Shown here: piece by piece, positions 25,536 to 34,664 of the stretch
How positions within the stretch are numbered: position 1 is the first letter of the stretch
Layout: the number at the start of each line of letters is the position of its first letter
Origin: Deltaproteobacteria bacterium
GTDB lineage: Bacteria; Myxococcota_A; Polyangia; Polyangiales; Polyangiaceae
DNA: 59,624 bases
Assembly: GCA_003235365.1 (NCBI GenBank)
Contig: QJWJ01000345.1
Coordinates: 1-59,624 of the forward strand
Direction: 5' to 3'
Made by a program: the position numbers and the translations under genes
The notes under the pieces: generated by a model
Databases searched by the model: none
What the model saw: only the letters and a program-made list of their open reading frames with translations
Told to the model about the DNA's origin: nothing

Positions 25536-27434
25536 TCAAGGGATCACGTGACCATCGATGCGCAACTGAAACAAAAAATAGGGCGGCATGCACCCACCCT
25601 CGCCGTTCGGCAATCGAGCGCAGACATAGTCTTCTCGGCAAGCCTGGCTATCCGAACAACGCCGAAGCGCGCCAGGCCGCGTGTTGTTCCTCGAACAGGT
25701 TTCGAACGGTTCGCCACGGGCAATGCAGGCATTGAACCCGTCGAGGACGGCAATCGCCCCACAAGTCCCATTGGGCCCCGTGCGGTCGCACGGTCCCGAG
25801 CACATGCCTCCAGGGAACCCCACCCCATTTACCTCGCACACACCCGTCGCGCAGACGCGCGGTGAGCTCAACTGGACATCGTCTCGGTGCGAGTTCGAGA
25901 CGGTCTTGAGCACCCCCGTTTCACACGCATCCCCGACCTGCGGCTCCCGGGGCAGGCACTGCCCCACCATCTGGTCGTCGATCGCAGTGCACTGCAGCCC
26001 TGCACCGCACGTCCATTGGGAGAACGGGCCGTCCGCGCTCAGACCGCAGTGGGCCGCATACACACCTGGACGCATCCGCTCCACCGACGGCCGCAACGTC
26101 TCTGGGGTCTGGCCCAGAAGAATCGCGCGGACGTAGCGTCGTCGGCGCTCGAGTTCGTCGCTGACGTGGGCAGAATGGGCGACAGCCAAAGCGTCGACTT
26201 GCCGCTCTGGGGGATCCTCTCCCAACAGGTGAAAGCCCGCAACGCTGTGGGTTTGGTGACATCCGGCGCAGCTCAGGCCGTCCAAGCGCCGGATGAGTGA
26301 AGCAGCTGAGCTGAATGTCGAATACTGCTCCAGGTTTACATCGACAAAATCCTCTTCTCGAAGAATCTGCTGGAAGGGGCGATTGCCGCCTCGGGCCAGC
26401 CCATGCGGAGCGACGCTCAAAGCACGATCTGCCAGAAACCGCTCGGGCAACACGAACGTACCCGCGTCGACTTGGGCGAGATGCTCCGGGTCGGAGAGCA
26501 ACTGGACGAACTCGGCGCGCAGCGCATTCGGGCGTGCCATCGCCGAGGCATCGGGTGTGTTCTCGAGGGACTTGGGAACGAGCTTTCCGCTAGCATCCGG
26601 CGCAAACACCCTCAGCAGGTATTCGGCGTGACCGGCCATGTGCGGTCGCACCGTGGAAGGCCAGCGGGCGTTCTGCAGGTTCACTTCGATCGACTTGAGC
26701 CGACTCACGCTTTGCAGCGAACCGAGCAGTTGATCCGATTTCAGCAGGTGCTCAGCCAGGGGGACTCCCTGTAACTGCCCGAAACGCCAGCGCTGAGCGT
26801 GCTGGGTGCAGTCGCCGCCGTCGGCTGTCAACCAATGCACGACGTTGACCGTCATCGGCATTCGTGAACGCACCGACTGATCGGCAACTTCAGCGTCGTA
26901 GGTCGCTCGATAGACGAATCGCACCTCGCCGCAGGTCCCCGGCGTAAACGGCTGCCGGTCCATCCGGTTGACGATACCCACGAGCTCGTAGTGGAACGCC
27001 CTGGAACTCAGCCAGCTCGGATCGAACGCGCGATGCGCGTAGCGCATGCCGATGCCAAGCGAAGGATCGATCTGACGCAGGTTTGCCAGGTCGCGATCGA
27101 GCGTCTCGACCATCGCCGCGTATCCGGGGACGCCCATCAAGCTGGCGTTGTCGGTCCAACCCACATCGCGCTGCGATTTCACCCCGAACGCGTGGGTAGA
27201 GAGATCGAACCCACCGCGTTCGACGTGAGCTAGCACGGCCGGGTCGGTAACTAGCAACTGCAAGTGCTCAGTCGGGTCGACTTCTGGCGCTGGTTCGACG
27301 GCGAGGGGGCGTTCAGTCTGAGCCGGCGCGGACGTCGCGAGAGCGGCGGGAGGCGTGGGCTGCGGGACCGATTCTGCACGTGTACACGCCAACGCCGTAC
27401 CAATTGCCAACCACCCGACGACCCTTTCACCCAT
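25536..27434 (-). CDS. Large lipoprotein with one CxxCH haem motif and Cys-rich C-terminus
   Basis: 632 aa. MGERVVGWLAIGTALAC is a short lipoprotein signal peptide, followed by a Pro/Ala linker. The central region is of unknown family. CAGCH at 389-393 (CAGCHQTH) is a c-type haem attachment motif, so the protein may be an envelope cytochrome or an electron-transfer enzyme. The last 200 residues contain about 20 cysteines in short Gly-rich loops (for example CATGVCEVNG), as in secreted myxobacterial disulphide repeats. It converges with the OmpA-like gene, leaving 40 bp. Function unknown; haem binding is predicted only from the motif. Confidence 0.82.
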   Translation of the reverse strand: MGERVVGWLAIGTALACTRAESVPQPTPPAALATSAPAQTERPLAVEPAPEVDPTEHLQLLVTDPAVLAHVERGGFDLSTHAFGVKSQRDVGWTDNASLMGVPGYAAMVETLDRDLANLRQIDPSLGIGMRYAHRAFDPSWLSSRAFHYELVGIVNRMDRQPFTPGTCGEVRFVYRATYDAEVADQSVRSRMPMTVNVVHWLTADGGDCTQHAQRWRFGQLQGVPLAEHLLKSDQLLGSLQSVSRLKSIEVNLQNARWPSTVRPHMAGHAEYLLRVFAPDASGKLVPKSLENTPDASAMARPNALRAEFVQLLSDPEHLAQVDAGTFVLPERFLADRALSVAPHGLARGGNRPFQQILREEDFVDVNLEQYSTFSSAASLIRRLDGLSCAGCHQTHSVAGFHLLGEDPPERQVDALAVAHSAHVSDELERRRRYVRAILLGQTPETLRPSVERMRPGVYAAHCGLSADGPFSQWTCGAGLQCTAIDDQMVGQCLPREPQVGDACETGVLKTVSNSHRDDVQLSSPRVCATGVCEVNGVGFPGGMCSGPCDRTGPNGTCGAIAVLDGFNACIARGEPFETCSRNNTRPGALRRCSDSQACREDYVCARLPNGEGGCMPPYFLFQLRIDGHVIP

Positions 27435-27789
27435 GGCATGAGGCTACTGTGCCACGGCGCGATCGCCCACGGTTTTTGCGCTCAGTCGCGTTTGCAACAC
27501 CCGGAAACCCCACGCCAACAAGTGGGTCCATGGACGACCGGTAGCCCTCGCGCCCACCCGCCCGGGCATGCCACAGGCCCGGCTCACGGCGCGGCGCCAA
27601 CCCGCGCGGCCAGCCCCCGTGAACCAAAAAGAACCAATGTTCACGGCACTTTTGGCGCTGCAAGACCTTACAAGATCGAGCCTTGTGGAGCCCGTAAACC
27701 GTGCGCAAATGCTGAGCTCGCTCCGACACGTGTGGCGGTCGATGACGCCACCCCGTGGCATTGCGCCACCGCACGATGCGGAACGCTCA
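27435..27789. other. Divergent intergenic region
   Basis: 355 bp between two divergently transcribed exported-protein genes. I could not place promoters with confidence and saw no repeat. A plus-strand frame is open through part of it but lacks a signal sequence. Confidence 0.5.
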
Positions 27790-29517
27790 ATGGATCGCGC
27801 GATGCATCGGACCTCGCGACGACTGTACGTGGCGGGACTCGGCTTGGTTGCTATCAGCTGTGGTGGCGAACGCTTCGAAAGCGCTTCGACCACGCTGCCC
27901 GCCGGAACTGGGAGCACGGGTCACCCCGGCGCCAGTGATCCGGCGCTCGGCGAGGTCGCGCCCGACTCCTCCCAAGGTGTGTGGGGCGTGTCGGGAGTCA
28001 CCCTGAAGCAGGGCGCCGGTTCCGACGATCCAAGTGCGAACAATTGCGGCGATGGGATACTGGATCGAGGAGAAGCTTGCGACGAAGGACCCGAGGGAAA
28101 TCTGGAGCTCGGTTGCAGCTCCGAGTGTACGCTAGTCACCTGTGGGAACGGCGTCGAAGACCCCGGCGAAGAGTGCGACGACGGCTACGACAACGACGAT
28201 TCTCGTCCTAACGCGTGCCGCAGCAATTGTCTGTTCGCTCGCTGCGGAGACGGTGTCGTCGACGGCTACGAGGAGTGCGACGGTGACGCCAAGTGTTCGG
28301 TCGACTGTTTCCGCATCGAGTGCGGCAATGGTCGTCAAGACGAAGGCGAAGAGTGCGACAGCAGCGACGCCGATTGCGTCGATTGCCGGATCGCCCGTTG
28401 TGGTAACCGCCGTGTGGATCGGGGCGAGGAGTGCGAACCCCCGAACACGGGCATGTGTGGCGCAACCTGTCTGGTCCAGTACTGCGGAAACGAGCGCATC
28501 GACGAAGGCGAAGAGTGCGACCCGCCGCAACCAGGTGTTTGCAGTCAACGCTGCATGAAGATCGAGTGTGATAACGGGCGTATCGACGAAGGCGAAGGTT
28601 GCGAGCCGCCCAACACTCCCCAATGCAACGCCGAGTGTCGACCGACCAACTGTGGAAACGGCACGCGTGAGGGTGATGAAGAGTGCGATCCACCGGAAGC
28701 AGGTAGATGCGACGGGATGTGCAAGAAGATCGAATGCAACAACGGGCGCATCGATGAGGGCGAGGACTGTGAGCCACCCAACACCGCCCGATGCAACAGC
28801 GAGTGCCACAAGATCGACTGCGGCAACGGCATCACCGAACAGGGTGAGCAGTGCGACCCACCCGCTTGGGGTCAATGCACGGCAGAATGCCGAGAGATTC
28901 GCTGCGGGGACGGGGTCCTCGATGAAGGCGAACAGTGTGAACCGTCGATCAGCGGCGACGCCGCGTGTTCAGCGTCGTGCACGACACTCGTCGCAGGCAT
29001 GAGCGACGAGTACCTGTACACGTTCGACAAGGACGTTCAGCAGTGGGAGTTCTACGCTGCCTCGCCGGAGCGGCTGGCAAGCGGCGCTTCGGTAACCTTC
29101 GACTCCCAAAACGGCGATGTCTCGCCTGGCACCTTGAAGCTGCAAGCGCCCTTCGACGGTTCGAATCAGAAAATCGAAGTGCAAGTGTCGCTCCCAACAC
29201 CCAAAGACTGGCGAGGCCAGGTGCTCAAGGCACGGGTTCGCTTGGGCATGGGTCTGAGCAACGACACGCAAAACCCGGGCGGGATCAAGATGTTCGCCAA
29301 GGCGGGCGACGACTGGGGCTACGCATCGGGGGATTGGACGTACCTGAAGGCGGGTCAAGGTTGGCAAGACGTGACGCTGAACATGGATGCCCCGATCCTC
29401 GTTCCAGACGAGTTCGATCCCTCCCAGGTCCGCCAAATCGGCTTCGAATTGCGTGCTTTCAACGAAACGACCAACGTCTCGGCCGCCGTGGTCTACGTCG
29501 ACTCAGTGCGGTATTGA
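27790..29517 (+). CDS. Lipoprotein with 11 DUF4215/Myxococcus Cys-rich repeats and a C-terminal beta-sandwich
   Basis: 575 aa from ATG 27790 (ATG 27802 is also possible). Signal peptide ends in the lipobox AISC. About residues 80-400 hold eleven copies of a Cys-rich unit of the form CGNGRIDEGEECDPP, the DUF4215/TIGR02232-type disulphide repeat found on myxobacterial surface proteins. The C-terminal 170 residues (from YLYTFDKDVQQWEFYA) look like a carbohydrate-binding jelly roll, with a Trp-rich core GDWTYLKAGQGWQDVTLNMD. It is probably displayed on the outer membrane and may bind polysaccharide. The repeats are strong coding-frame markers and explain the long antisense open frames here. Confidence 0.85.
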   Translation: MDRAMHRTSRRLYVAGLGLVAISCGGERFESASTTLPAGTGSTGHPGASDPALGEVAPDSSQGVWGVSGVTLKQGAGSDDPSANNCGDGILDRGEACDEGPEGNLELGCSSECTLVTCGNGVEDPGEECDDGYDNDDSRPNACRSNCLFARCGDGVVDGYEECDGDAKCSVDCFRIECGNGRQDEGEECDSSDADCVDCRIARCGNRRVDRGEECEPPNTGMCGATCLVQYCGNERIDEGEECDPPQPGVCSQRCMKIECDNGRIDEGEGCEPPNTPQCNAECRPTNCGNGTREGDEECDPPEAGRCDGMCKKIECNNGRIDEGEDCEPPNTARCNSECHKIDCGNGITEQGEQCDPPAWGQCTAECREIRCGDGVLDEGEQCEPSISGDAACSASCTTLVAGMSDEYLYTFDKDVQQWEFYAASPERLASGASVTFDSQNGDVSPGTLKLQAPFDGSNQKIEVQVSLPTPKDWRGQVLKARVRLGMGLSNDTQNPGGIKMFAKAGDDWGYASGDWTYLKAGQGWQDVTLNMDAPILVPDEFDPSQVRQIGFELRAFNETTNVSAAVVYVDSVRY

Positions 29518-29619
29518 CGAATCGGCACGACGCCCCCAGGTTCCAGGAACTCCGCCCACTTGCGGCGGATTGTTCACGCGTCGGGAATGTACCCGTTTGA
29601 ATCGAGGTTATCGGCGGTC

Positions 29620-30120
29620 ATGAAAAGCAAACGGCGCAAGTCTTGGACGTTTGGGCACGCAGCCGCACTTGCAACGCTCGTGTGCGCCCCTGAAGCGACG
29701 GCAGAAGAAGCGCGAGACAGTGATGTCGACTCGCCGCGCGACCACTCCGAATCATCACCGGGGCCGGAAGCCCCCGCCGAATTGGTAAACGCCTGGTCAG
29801 GGCACCTGCCGCCGCCCCAGGCCAAAGCCGGACAGCCGCGCCCGCAAGCGGGCCCACCGGTACTGCACACCTGGCGAGCTCCCAACGCGGGTTGTTATCG
29901 GCTGGAGTGCTTTCCCACCAAAGAACCCCCGTTTCGTTACTCGATCACGGTCACGGATCTGAGCGCTGGGCGCGTTCTGCACCAGGGTGTGGCGCGAGCG
30001 ACGAGCCTGCTCCTCGAGCTTCCCCAGCAAAGCCGGCTCGGTATCCGTTTGACGAATCTCGGCTCCAATGGGGACGACACCTACGATTTGCGCCTGGTCG
30101 ACGTGCGCCGCGAACGTTAG
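29620..30120 (+). CDS. Small exported hypothetical protein
   Basis: 166 aa from ATG 29620. The basic N-terminus MKSKRRKSW and a hydrophobic stretch ending near PEATA-EEA look like a Sec signal peptide. A Pro-rich acidic linker precedes a compact C-terminal domain of about 80 aa with two Cys (CYRLEC), probably all-beta, ending RLVDVRRER. Family not recognised. It lies 102 bp after the DUF4215 protein on the same strand and may be co-transcribed. Confidence 0.65.
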   Translation: MKSKRRKSWTFGHAAALATLVCAPEATAEEARDSDVDSPRDHSESSPGPEAPAELVNAWSGHLPPPQAKAGQPRPQAGPPVLHTWRAPNAGCYRLECFPTKEPPFRYSITVTDLSAGRVLHQGVARATSLLLELPQQSRLGIRLTNLGSNGDDTYDLRLVDVRRER

Positions 30121-30373
30121 CGATACGAGCCGACAAACGACTGTAATCACATCGTTTTTTCTCCTTGAAGCGGTTTGGCCTCCGCTGGCGAGAAGCCACC
30201 TGCGTACCGATGCGGGGCGCGCCGCCCTGCGCTTTTTCGGACCGAGGGATCCTCCCGAAAACTGGATCGTACAACGAACAGGCTGTACAGCAGCCGTCTG
30301 TGGGGAACCCCCGAACGCGCCGAGGACTCGTCCTGGACGCCGGGGTCCCAGCCACATCAACCGAGGCCTATCC

Positions 30374-30793
30374 ATGCTTATGAATCGTTCGCAGCTGTTC
30401 TTGTTGACCGCCCTTTTCGTCTCGAGCGCGTGCACGGTGGTCACCAAGCATCCCAACGACGAACTGGACGCCGCGACGTCTCGAGATGACACGGACGACA
30501 CCGACGACTCGATGACCGACGATTCCCATACGGACGACGCGCAAACCGATGACGCGGACGCGGGAGAAACCGACGACAGCACGACGGACGATTCGCCCGC
30601 CGATGACGGTGGAACCGGGGTTGACGCAGGTGACATGACCGGCGGCGATGCCGCGACGCCGCCCTCCGACGGCGGTGCGGACAGTGACGCCGCGACACCG
30701 AGCACGGGGGATGCGGGTGACACCCCCGGCGACGCCGGGGGCGACGCCGAAGCGCCCACCACGGGCGATGCGGCCGCCGACGCTGGCAACTGA
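30374..30793 (+). CDS. Asp/Thr-rich low-complexity lipoprotein
   Basis: 139 aa from ATG 30374 (ATG 30380 also possible). Signal peptide with lipobox SSAC. The mature part is almost only Asp, Thr, Ala, Ser and Gly in TDD-type units, with no folded domain visible. It resembles the acidic linker of the lipoprotein at 18882 but lacks a C-terminal domain. It may be an extended polyanionic surface or calcium-binding polymer. Its GC-rich repeats also explain the long antisense open frame covering the same DNA. Confidence 0.65.
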   Translation: MLMNRSQLFLLTALFVSSACTVVTKHPNDELDAATSRDDTDDTDDSMTDDSHTDDAQTDDADAGETDDSTTDDSPADDGGTGVDAGDMTGGDAATPPSDGGADSDAATPSTGDAGDTPGDAGGDAEAPTTGDAAADAGN

Positions 30794-30843
30794 TACCGGG
30801 TTGCAGAGCAACTGAGAAGCGCGGATCGAGCTGCCAGCCTCGT

Positions 30844-30888
30844 GCTCTGGGTGTTGATTTGTCGCGGCAATCAACCTGATTGCCGCTC
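30844..30888 (-). repeat. Structured inverted-pair repeat, copy 1
   Basis: Read on the minus strand, this 45-bp element matches the plus strand at 36821-36866 in 41 of 46 aligned positions. Its first half folds as GCGGCAATCA / TGATTGCCGC with a three-base loop. The middle segment GTTGATT can instead pair with a downstream AATCAAC, an alternative conserved in both copies. It directly abuts the fdhD stop codon, so it may also act as a terminator, though no T-tract follows. Confidence 0.85.
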
Positions 30889-31770
30889 CTAGGTCGTGAT
30901 CCGCTCCGGCGCTGAATAGACGTTGAACGCGCCCGCTCGAGCAAACCCAATCAACGTCACACCGAGCTCTCGCGCTGTTTCGATGGCCAGACTCGTCGGC
31001 GCAGAGAAGCAAATCACCACGGGGAGGCGCGCCACACACGCCTTCTGGACGATCTCGAACCCAGCGCGACTGGTAACCGCCAACACACCGCCGCGCGCCG
31101 GCAGGGTGCCGTCCAACAACGCTTGCCCGATCACCTTGTCGACGGCGTTGTGACGCCCCACATCCTCGGCAACGCCGAGAAGTGTACCTGCGGCAAACAG
31201 TCCCGCGGCGTGCAACCCCCCAGTTGCTTGAAAATGAGTCTGTGCCCGATCCAGCTGATCCACACAGCTCATCACCGCATCGAAGCTCAGGCGTGTATCG
31301 TCGCTGGTGAGTGAGGAGCAGCGCTCGGCCAGTGCCGTGATCTGCTCCCTGCCACACACGCCACACGCTGAAGTGATGACCGCCGACGCGCGCAATCGAG
31401 CGATTGGATCGGACTGCAGCGTATGCCCGGGGCTCGGCGTCACTTCCACCACATTGCCGTATTCGGGAGTTCCGGGGCGTCCGCAGTGTAGGACGCCGGT
31501 CACGTCGTCCACGTCGACGATGGCACCTTCGGCGTAGAGAAACCCCAGCGCCAGTGCGCGGTCTGCGCCCGGTGTACGCAAAGTCGTGGCCACGACCTCG
31601 CCACTGATACGGATCTCGAGCGGCTCCTCGACGGCAACCCAATCGTCGAAGCGGCTACCACCTTGCGCGACGTGGCGGGCTGCCTCGATTCGGCGCACGG
31701 CCACATTGCCCGTCTCGCGCTCCGATGGGCGCGACGGGATAACATCGTCGTCTGGGTTCGAGCGGGTCAC
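30889..31770 (-). CDS. fdhD: Formate dehydrogenase accessory sulfurtransferase FdhD
   Basis: 293 aa. FdhD moves sulfur from a cysteine desulfurase to the molybdenum cofactor of formate dehydrogenase. The redox-active SACGVCG (C136, C139), ALGFLYAEG, DVGRHNAVDKVIG and SRAGFEIVQKA motifs are all present. The start is GTG 31770, with GGGA about eight bases upstream. It lies 73 bp after the small His-rich membrane protein on the same strand and near the FdhF-like oxidoreductase it would activate. Confidence 0.95.
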   Translation of the reverse strand: MTRSNPDDDVIPSRPSERETGNVAVRRIEAARHVAQGGSRFDDWVAVEEPLEIRISGEVVATTLRTPGADRALALGFLYAEGAIVDVDDVTGVLHCGRPGTPEYGNVVEVTPSPGHTLQSDPIARLRASAVITSACGVCGREQITALAERCSSLTSDDTRLSFDAVMSCVDQLDRAQTHFQATGGLHAAGLFAAGTLLGVAEDVGRHNAVDKVIGQALLDGTLPARGGVLAVTSRAGFEIVQKACVARLPVVICFSAPTSLAIETARELGVTLIGFARAGAFNVYSAPERITT

Positions 31771-31843
31771 GGGTCATTCCCAGTACGTTTCGCGCCGAAC
31801 CCAGATGCTCGCCGCAACGATAGAGCGCGGCGGCAGCTCCCGC

Positions 31844-32074
31844 TCAGTGTCCGGGTTTTTCCGCGTGCGCTTCGCCTGCAGGGGCGGCGGCCCCCGAGTG
31901 CTCAGCAGCTCCGGCGTGTTCACCACCGGGCTCGGCATGGGCAGCGTGGTCTTCGGCGCTCTTGACCAGCAACAGCACGAAGATGCCCCCGCATACGACG
32001 ACGGTGCCGATCACGATGACGATCCCCATGAAGGCGGAGGAAAAGATGCTCTTCTCAGACTGCTGCTCGGACAT
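31844..32074 (-). CDS. Small single-TM protein with His-rich tail
   Basis: 76 aa. ATG 32074 has a good GAGGAG Shine-Dalgarno about five bases upstream. A cytoplasmic N-terminus MSEQQSEKS is followed by one strongly hydrophobic helix (about 13-40) and a C-terminal tail rich in His, Ala, Gly and Glu, with about seven histidines. The tail could bind a metal. Its place between the oxidoreductase and fdhD suggests a membrane anchor or electron-transfer accessory of the enzyme; this is inference. Family not recognised. Confidence 0.75.
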   Translation of the reverse strand: MSEQQSEKSIFSSAFMGIVIVIGTVVVCGGIFVLLLVKSAEDHAAHAEPGGEHAGAAEHSGAAAPAGEAHAEKPGH

Positions 32075-32199
32075 GTTGCTCCTCGAACGATTGGCGCGGA
32101 CCATACCCGAAGCCGCGCACCAGTGCCAGCGCGCCAGACGACTCGAAATCAACGGGACAACCGTCCGCCCACATCTCGCGGAGCGCCAAATCGATCAGA

Positions 32200-32224
32200 A
32201 AATATCACATTATTTCAGATATTT
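32200..32224. promoter_or_regulatory. AT-rich operator-like palindrome
   Basis: AAATATC (32200-32206) and GATATTT (32218-32224) are perfect inverted repeats with an 11-base spacer, inside an unusually AT-rich stretch (about 32190-32240). It lies between the oxidoreductase stop and the small membrane-protein gene, where the promoter of that gene and fdhD would be expected. Confidence 0.5.
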
Positions 32225-32338
32225 ATGAGTCATCTACTTGGGATTGGGTTACACGTCCGGCATCGTCATCAGTCGGGCATCACGGGGTGCGTCGGACCGT
32301 CGCAGCTCATCGGTGCAGGGTCCCAAGCAGGGCGACGG

Positions 32339-34570
32339 TCAGGCGGTGGGCGGCGCGACGCCGCGGGGCTCGATGGAAACCGACGTGCCGTAATCCGGTT
32401 CACCCGACTGCGGATCGTACTGGGGGCGAAGCAACACGTTGCACTCGGGCCAAAACGCCTGCACGTGCCGTGAGCGGCACGGCCCGATCTTCACCACCGC
32501 CGGCATTTCCCCGAAGTCGCTGCGCAACGTGACCGGCGCGCCTTCGGCGAGGCCCAACTCGCGCATGTCACGCTCGTCGACCAACACGGCGCTGCGACGC
32601 GCCCCGCGCGTTAGCGGGTCAGTGTCGCCGTAGGTGATCGAGTTGAACTGCTTTCCGCGGCGCGACGTGAGCATGAAGCGGTCGAGAGGGATGTCCACGC
32701 GCGGCAGCTTCACGACGCTGAAGCGCGCTTTGCCGTCGGGCATGTTGGGAAAGCCACTGGCACCGAGACTGGGGCCGCCCCACTGCAGCTGATCGCCCTC
32801 GTCGTTGAGTTCCGCAATGCCTCGGTACAACGGCATCAGCGCATCCATCTCGTTGCGCACGTCGCGACCACTGTCGTAGTGAAACAAGTCGCGGCGCTCG
32901 GGCAACAGCTTTTGTCCGATCAGGGCGGGGATCTCCCACTCCGCGCGCGCTTCGTCGATGCGCGGCCCCGGGATCTCCGGACTGTAGCGAATGCGGCGCT
33001 CCGTCGAGGTGGACGTGCCGCCACCCTTCTGCTCGTAGCGGGTTTGCGCGGGCAGGACGAGTACCGCCTCTTTGGCGGGAAGTAGTGTCGACGAATTGAG
33101 CACGATGTCTTGGTGTACACGCAGCTTCACGTTCGACAGCCCCGCGATGGCGTGAGCGCGATCCGGCATCGTTTCGACGTGATTTCCCCCAACCAGGTAC
33201 AACACGTCCAGCCCGTCTTTCTCCGCTTCGTCGAGCAGATGCGCCGCGCGCAGACCGTTGCGATGAGGAATGGGATGCTTGTAGTACTCCTCGAACGGAC
33301 GGCAATTGTCGTCCGTGATGGGTCGAGCACCGGGTAGCTTGTCGGCATCCGCGCCGCACTCGGCCGACCCTTGGACTCCCGAATGCCCGCGGATCGGTAG
33401 GATCCCGCAACCTTTGCGCCCAATCATTCCGCGCGCCAACGCCAAATTCACGACCATCTTCACGTTCTCGACGCCGAAGGTGTATTGGGTAAGCCCCATG
33501 GAGTAGATGAACACTGCCTTGTCGGCTTTTGCATATTGCTGAGCAAGAGCCAGCAACGCCGGCTGCTCGATACCGGAGTCACGCGCGAGTTCAGCCCAGG
33601 CTTGCCGCTTCAACTCGGCCCGCAGCTCGTCGAAGCCGGTCGTTTGCTCGGCGATGAAGCGCTCGTCGAAACCGCCAATCTCGTCGAGCCCCTTCAAGAT
33701 ACCGAGCATCAACGCGATGTCTCCCCCGGGTCGTACCGGATGGTACTCGTCCATCAACTTGCTTCCGAAAATCGCCGACGAAAACACGCTCGGGATCCAA
33801 TACCGCTCGAGCGCAGGCTCTTTGAACGGATTGAGCACGATGATGCGCGCTCCGCGTTTGCGAGCCGCGCGCAGGTACTTGGTCGAGACGGGCTGGTTGT
33901 TGGGCAAGTTGCTTCCAATGACGAACACCAGGTCCGCGTCCACGATGTCCGTCAGGGAAATGGTCGGGGCGCCGTAGCCGATGGTTTGCCCGAGACCGAC
34001 ACCCGACGCGGCATGGCAGAGCCGGGCGCAGCTATCGACGTGCGGCGTCCCTGCGATACGCGCCAACTTCTGCACCATGTAGTAGGTCTCGTTGGTCAGA
34101 CCGCGGCTCGTGAGAAAGAAACCCACGCGGTCGGGATCCGCCTGTTTCAACGCGTCAGCGATGAGCGTCGTCGCCTGCTCCCAGCTCACCCGTTCGAACG
34201 AGTCCTGCCCGGCGCGCTTGAGCAATGGGAACGGCACCCTTCCGAGATGGTGCAACTGTTCGTTCGTGTAACGATCGGGCGGTAGCGGCTGGCTCAGTAT
34301 CTCCTTCGGAATGGCCCGCATCGTGTTGAGTCGCAGGAGCTTCAAGCGAGTCAAGCACAGGTGAACGCCGGGCAGAACGTGGTCACGCAACCCCGTTGTC
34401 CCCAGTGAACAGCCGTCGCAAACCCCATGGTTCAGGATGCGCCACGCGTAGCCCCAGCGGCCGCGATTTTCCCACAGGACGCGCAACATCTCGCGAAAAT
34501 GGCGGGGCTTCGTTCGCACCAACAACCCGAACGGGACAATTCGCTGCAAGATGCTCCACAACCAGGCCAT
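32339..34570 (-). CDS. FdhF/YdeP-type molybdopterin oxidoreductase
   Basis: 743 aa. Molybdopterin-dependent oxidoreductase of the formate dehydrogenase-alpha-like (FdhF/YdeP) group. The N-terminus has C51..C54 (NHGVCDGCSLGTTG) and C72, an abbreviated cluster-binding arrangement compared with the four-Cys motif of classical FdhF. SCARLCHAASG (about 169-179) is at the molybdenum-ligand region, and GSNLPNNQPVSTKYL and RGHSGVQGSAECG are family landmarks. The C-terminal molybdopterin-dinucleotide-binding domain includes LTSRRGKQFNSITYG. The physiological substrate is unproven; nearby fdhD supports formate or a related small molecule. No NADH- or quinone-linked partner subunit is adjacent. Confidence 0.9.
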   Translation of the reverse strand: MAWLWSILQRIVPFGLLVRTKPRHFREMLRVLWENRGRWGYAWRILNHGVCDGCSLGTTGLRDHVLPGVHLCLTRLKLLRLNTMRAIPKEILSQPLPPDRYTNEQLHHLGRVPFPLLKRAGQDSFERVSWEQATTLIADALKQADPDRVGFFLTSRGLTNETYYMVQKLARIAGTPHVDSCARLCHAASGVGLGQTIGYGAPTISLTDIVDADLVFVIGSNLPNNQPVSTKYLRAARKRGARIIVLNPFKEPALERYWIPSVFSSAIFGSKLMDEYHPVRPGGDIALMLGILKGLDEIGGFDERFIAEQTTGFDELRAELKRQAWAELARDSGIEQPALLALAQQYAKADKAVFIYSMGLTQYTFGVENVKMVVNLALARGMIGRKGCGILPIRGHSGVQGSAECGADADKLPGARPITDDNCRPFEEYYKHPIPHRNGLRAAHLLDEAEKDGLDVLYLVGGNHVETMPDRAHAIAGLSNVKLRVHQDIVLNSSTLLPAKEAVLVLPAQTRYEQKGGGTSTSTERRIRYSPEIPGPRIDEARAEWEIPALIGQKLLPERRDLFHYDSGRDVRNEMDALMPLYRGIAELNDEGDQLQWGGPSLGASGFPNMPDGKARFSVVKLPRVDIPLDRFMLTSRRGKQFNSITYGDTDPLTRGARRSAVLVDERDMRELGLAEGAPVTLRSDFGEMPAVVKIGPCRSRHVQAFWPECNVLLRPQYDPQSGEPDYGTSVSIEPRGVAPPTA

Positions 34571-34614
34571 GGGCGGAGGCTAGATGAATTCTGAGACCTG
34601 AACCACAAAAACGA

Positions 34615-34642
34615 ACGAGACACGCTTCCGCGTGTCTCGTTA
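34615..34642 (-). terminator. Intrinsic-type terminator of the RTX lipoprotein gene
   Basis: Perfect 12-bp stem AACGAGACACGC / GCGTGTCTCGTT with a four-base loop. On the minus strand it is followed by CGTTTTTGTGG, a short T-run. It lies 23 bp past the stop at 34665 and before the oxidoreductase start at 34570, so the two genes are probably separate transcripts. Confidence 0.8.
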
Positions 34643-34664
34643 CTCTACGCACCTTTCTTCAGTC

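Noticed and set aside
28132..28875. Long antisense ORF inside the Cys-rich repeat gene
   Set aside because: It is a by-product of the repeated GATGAAGGCGAAG-type codons on the other strand; the sense frame encodes eleven regular Cys-rich units.
30368..31642. 424-codon antisense ORF over the Asp/Thr-rich lipoprotein and fdhD
   Set aside because: fdhD motifs lie in another frame, and the region over the lipoprotein is merely the complement of Asp/Thr repeats.
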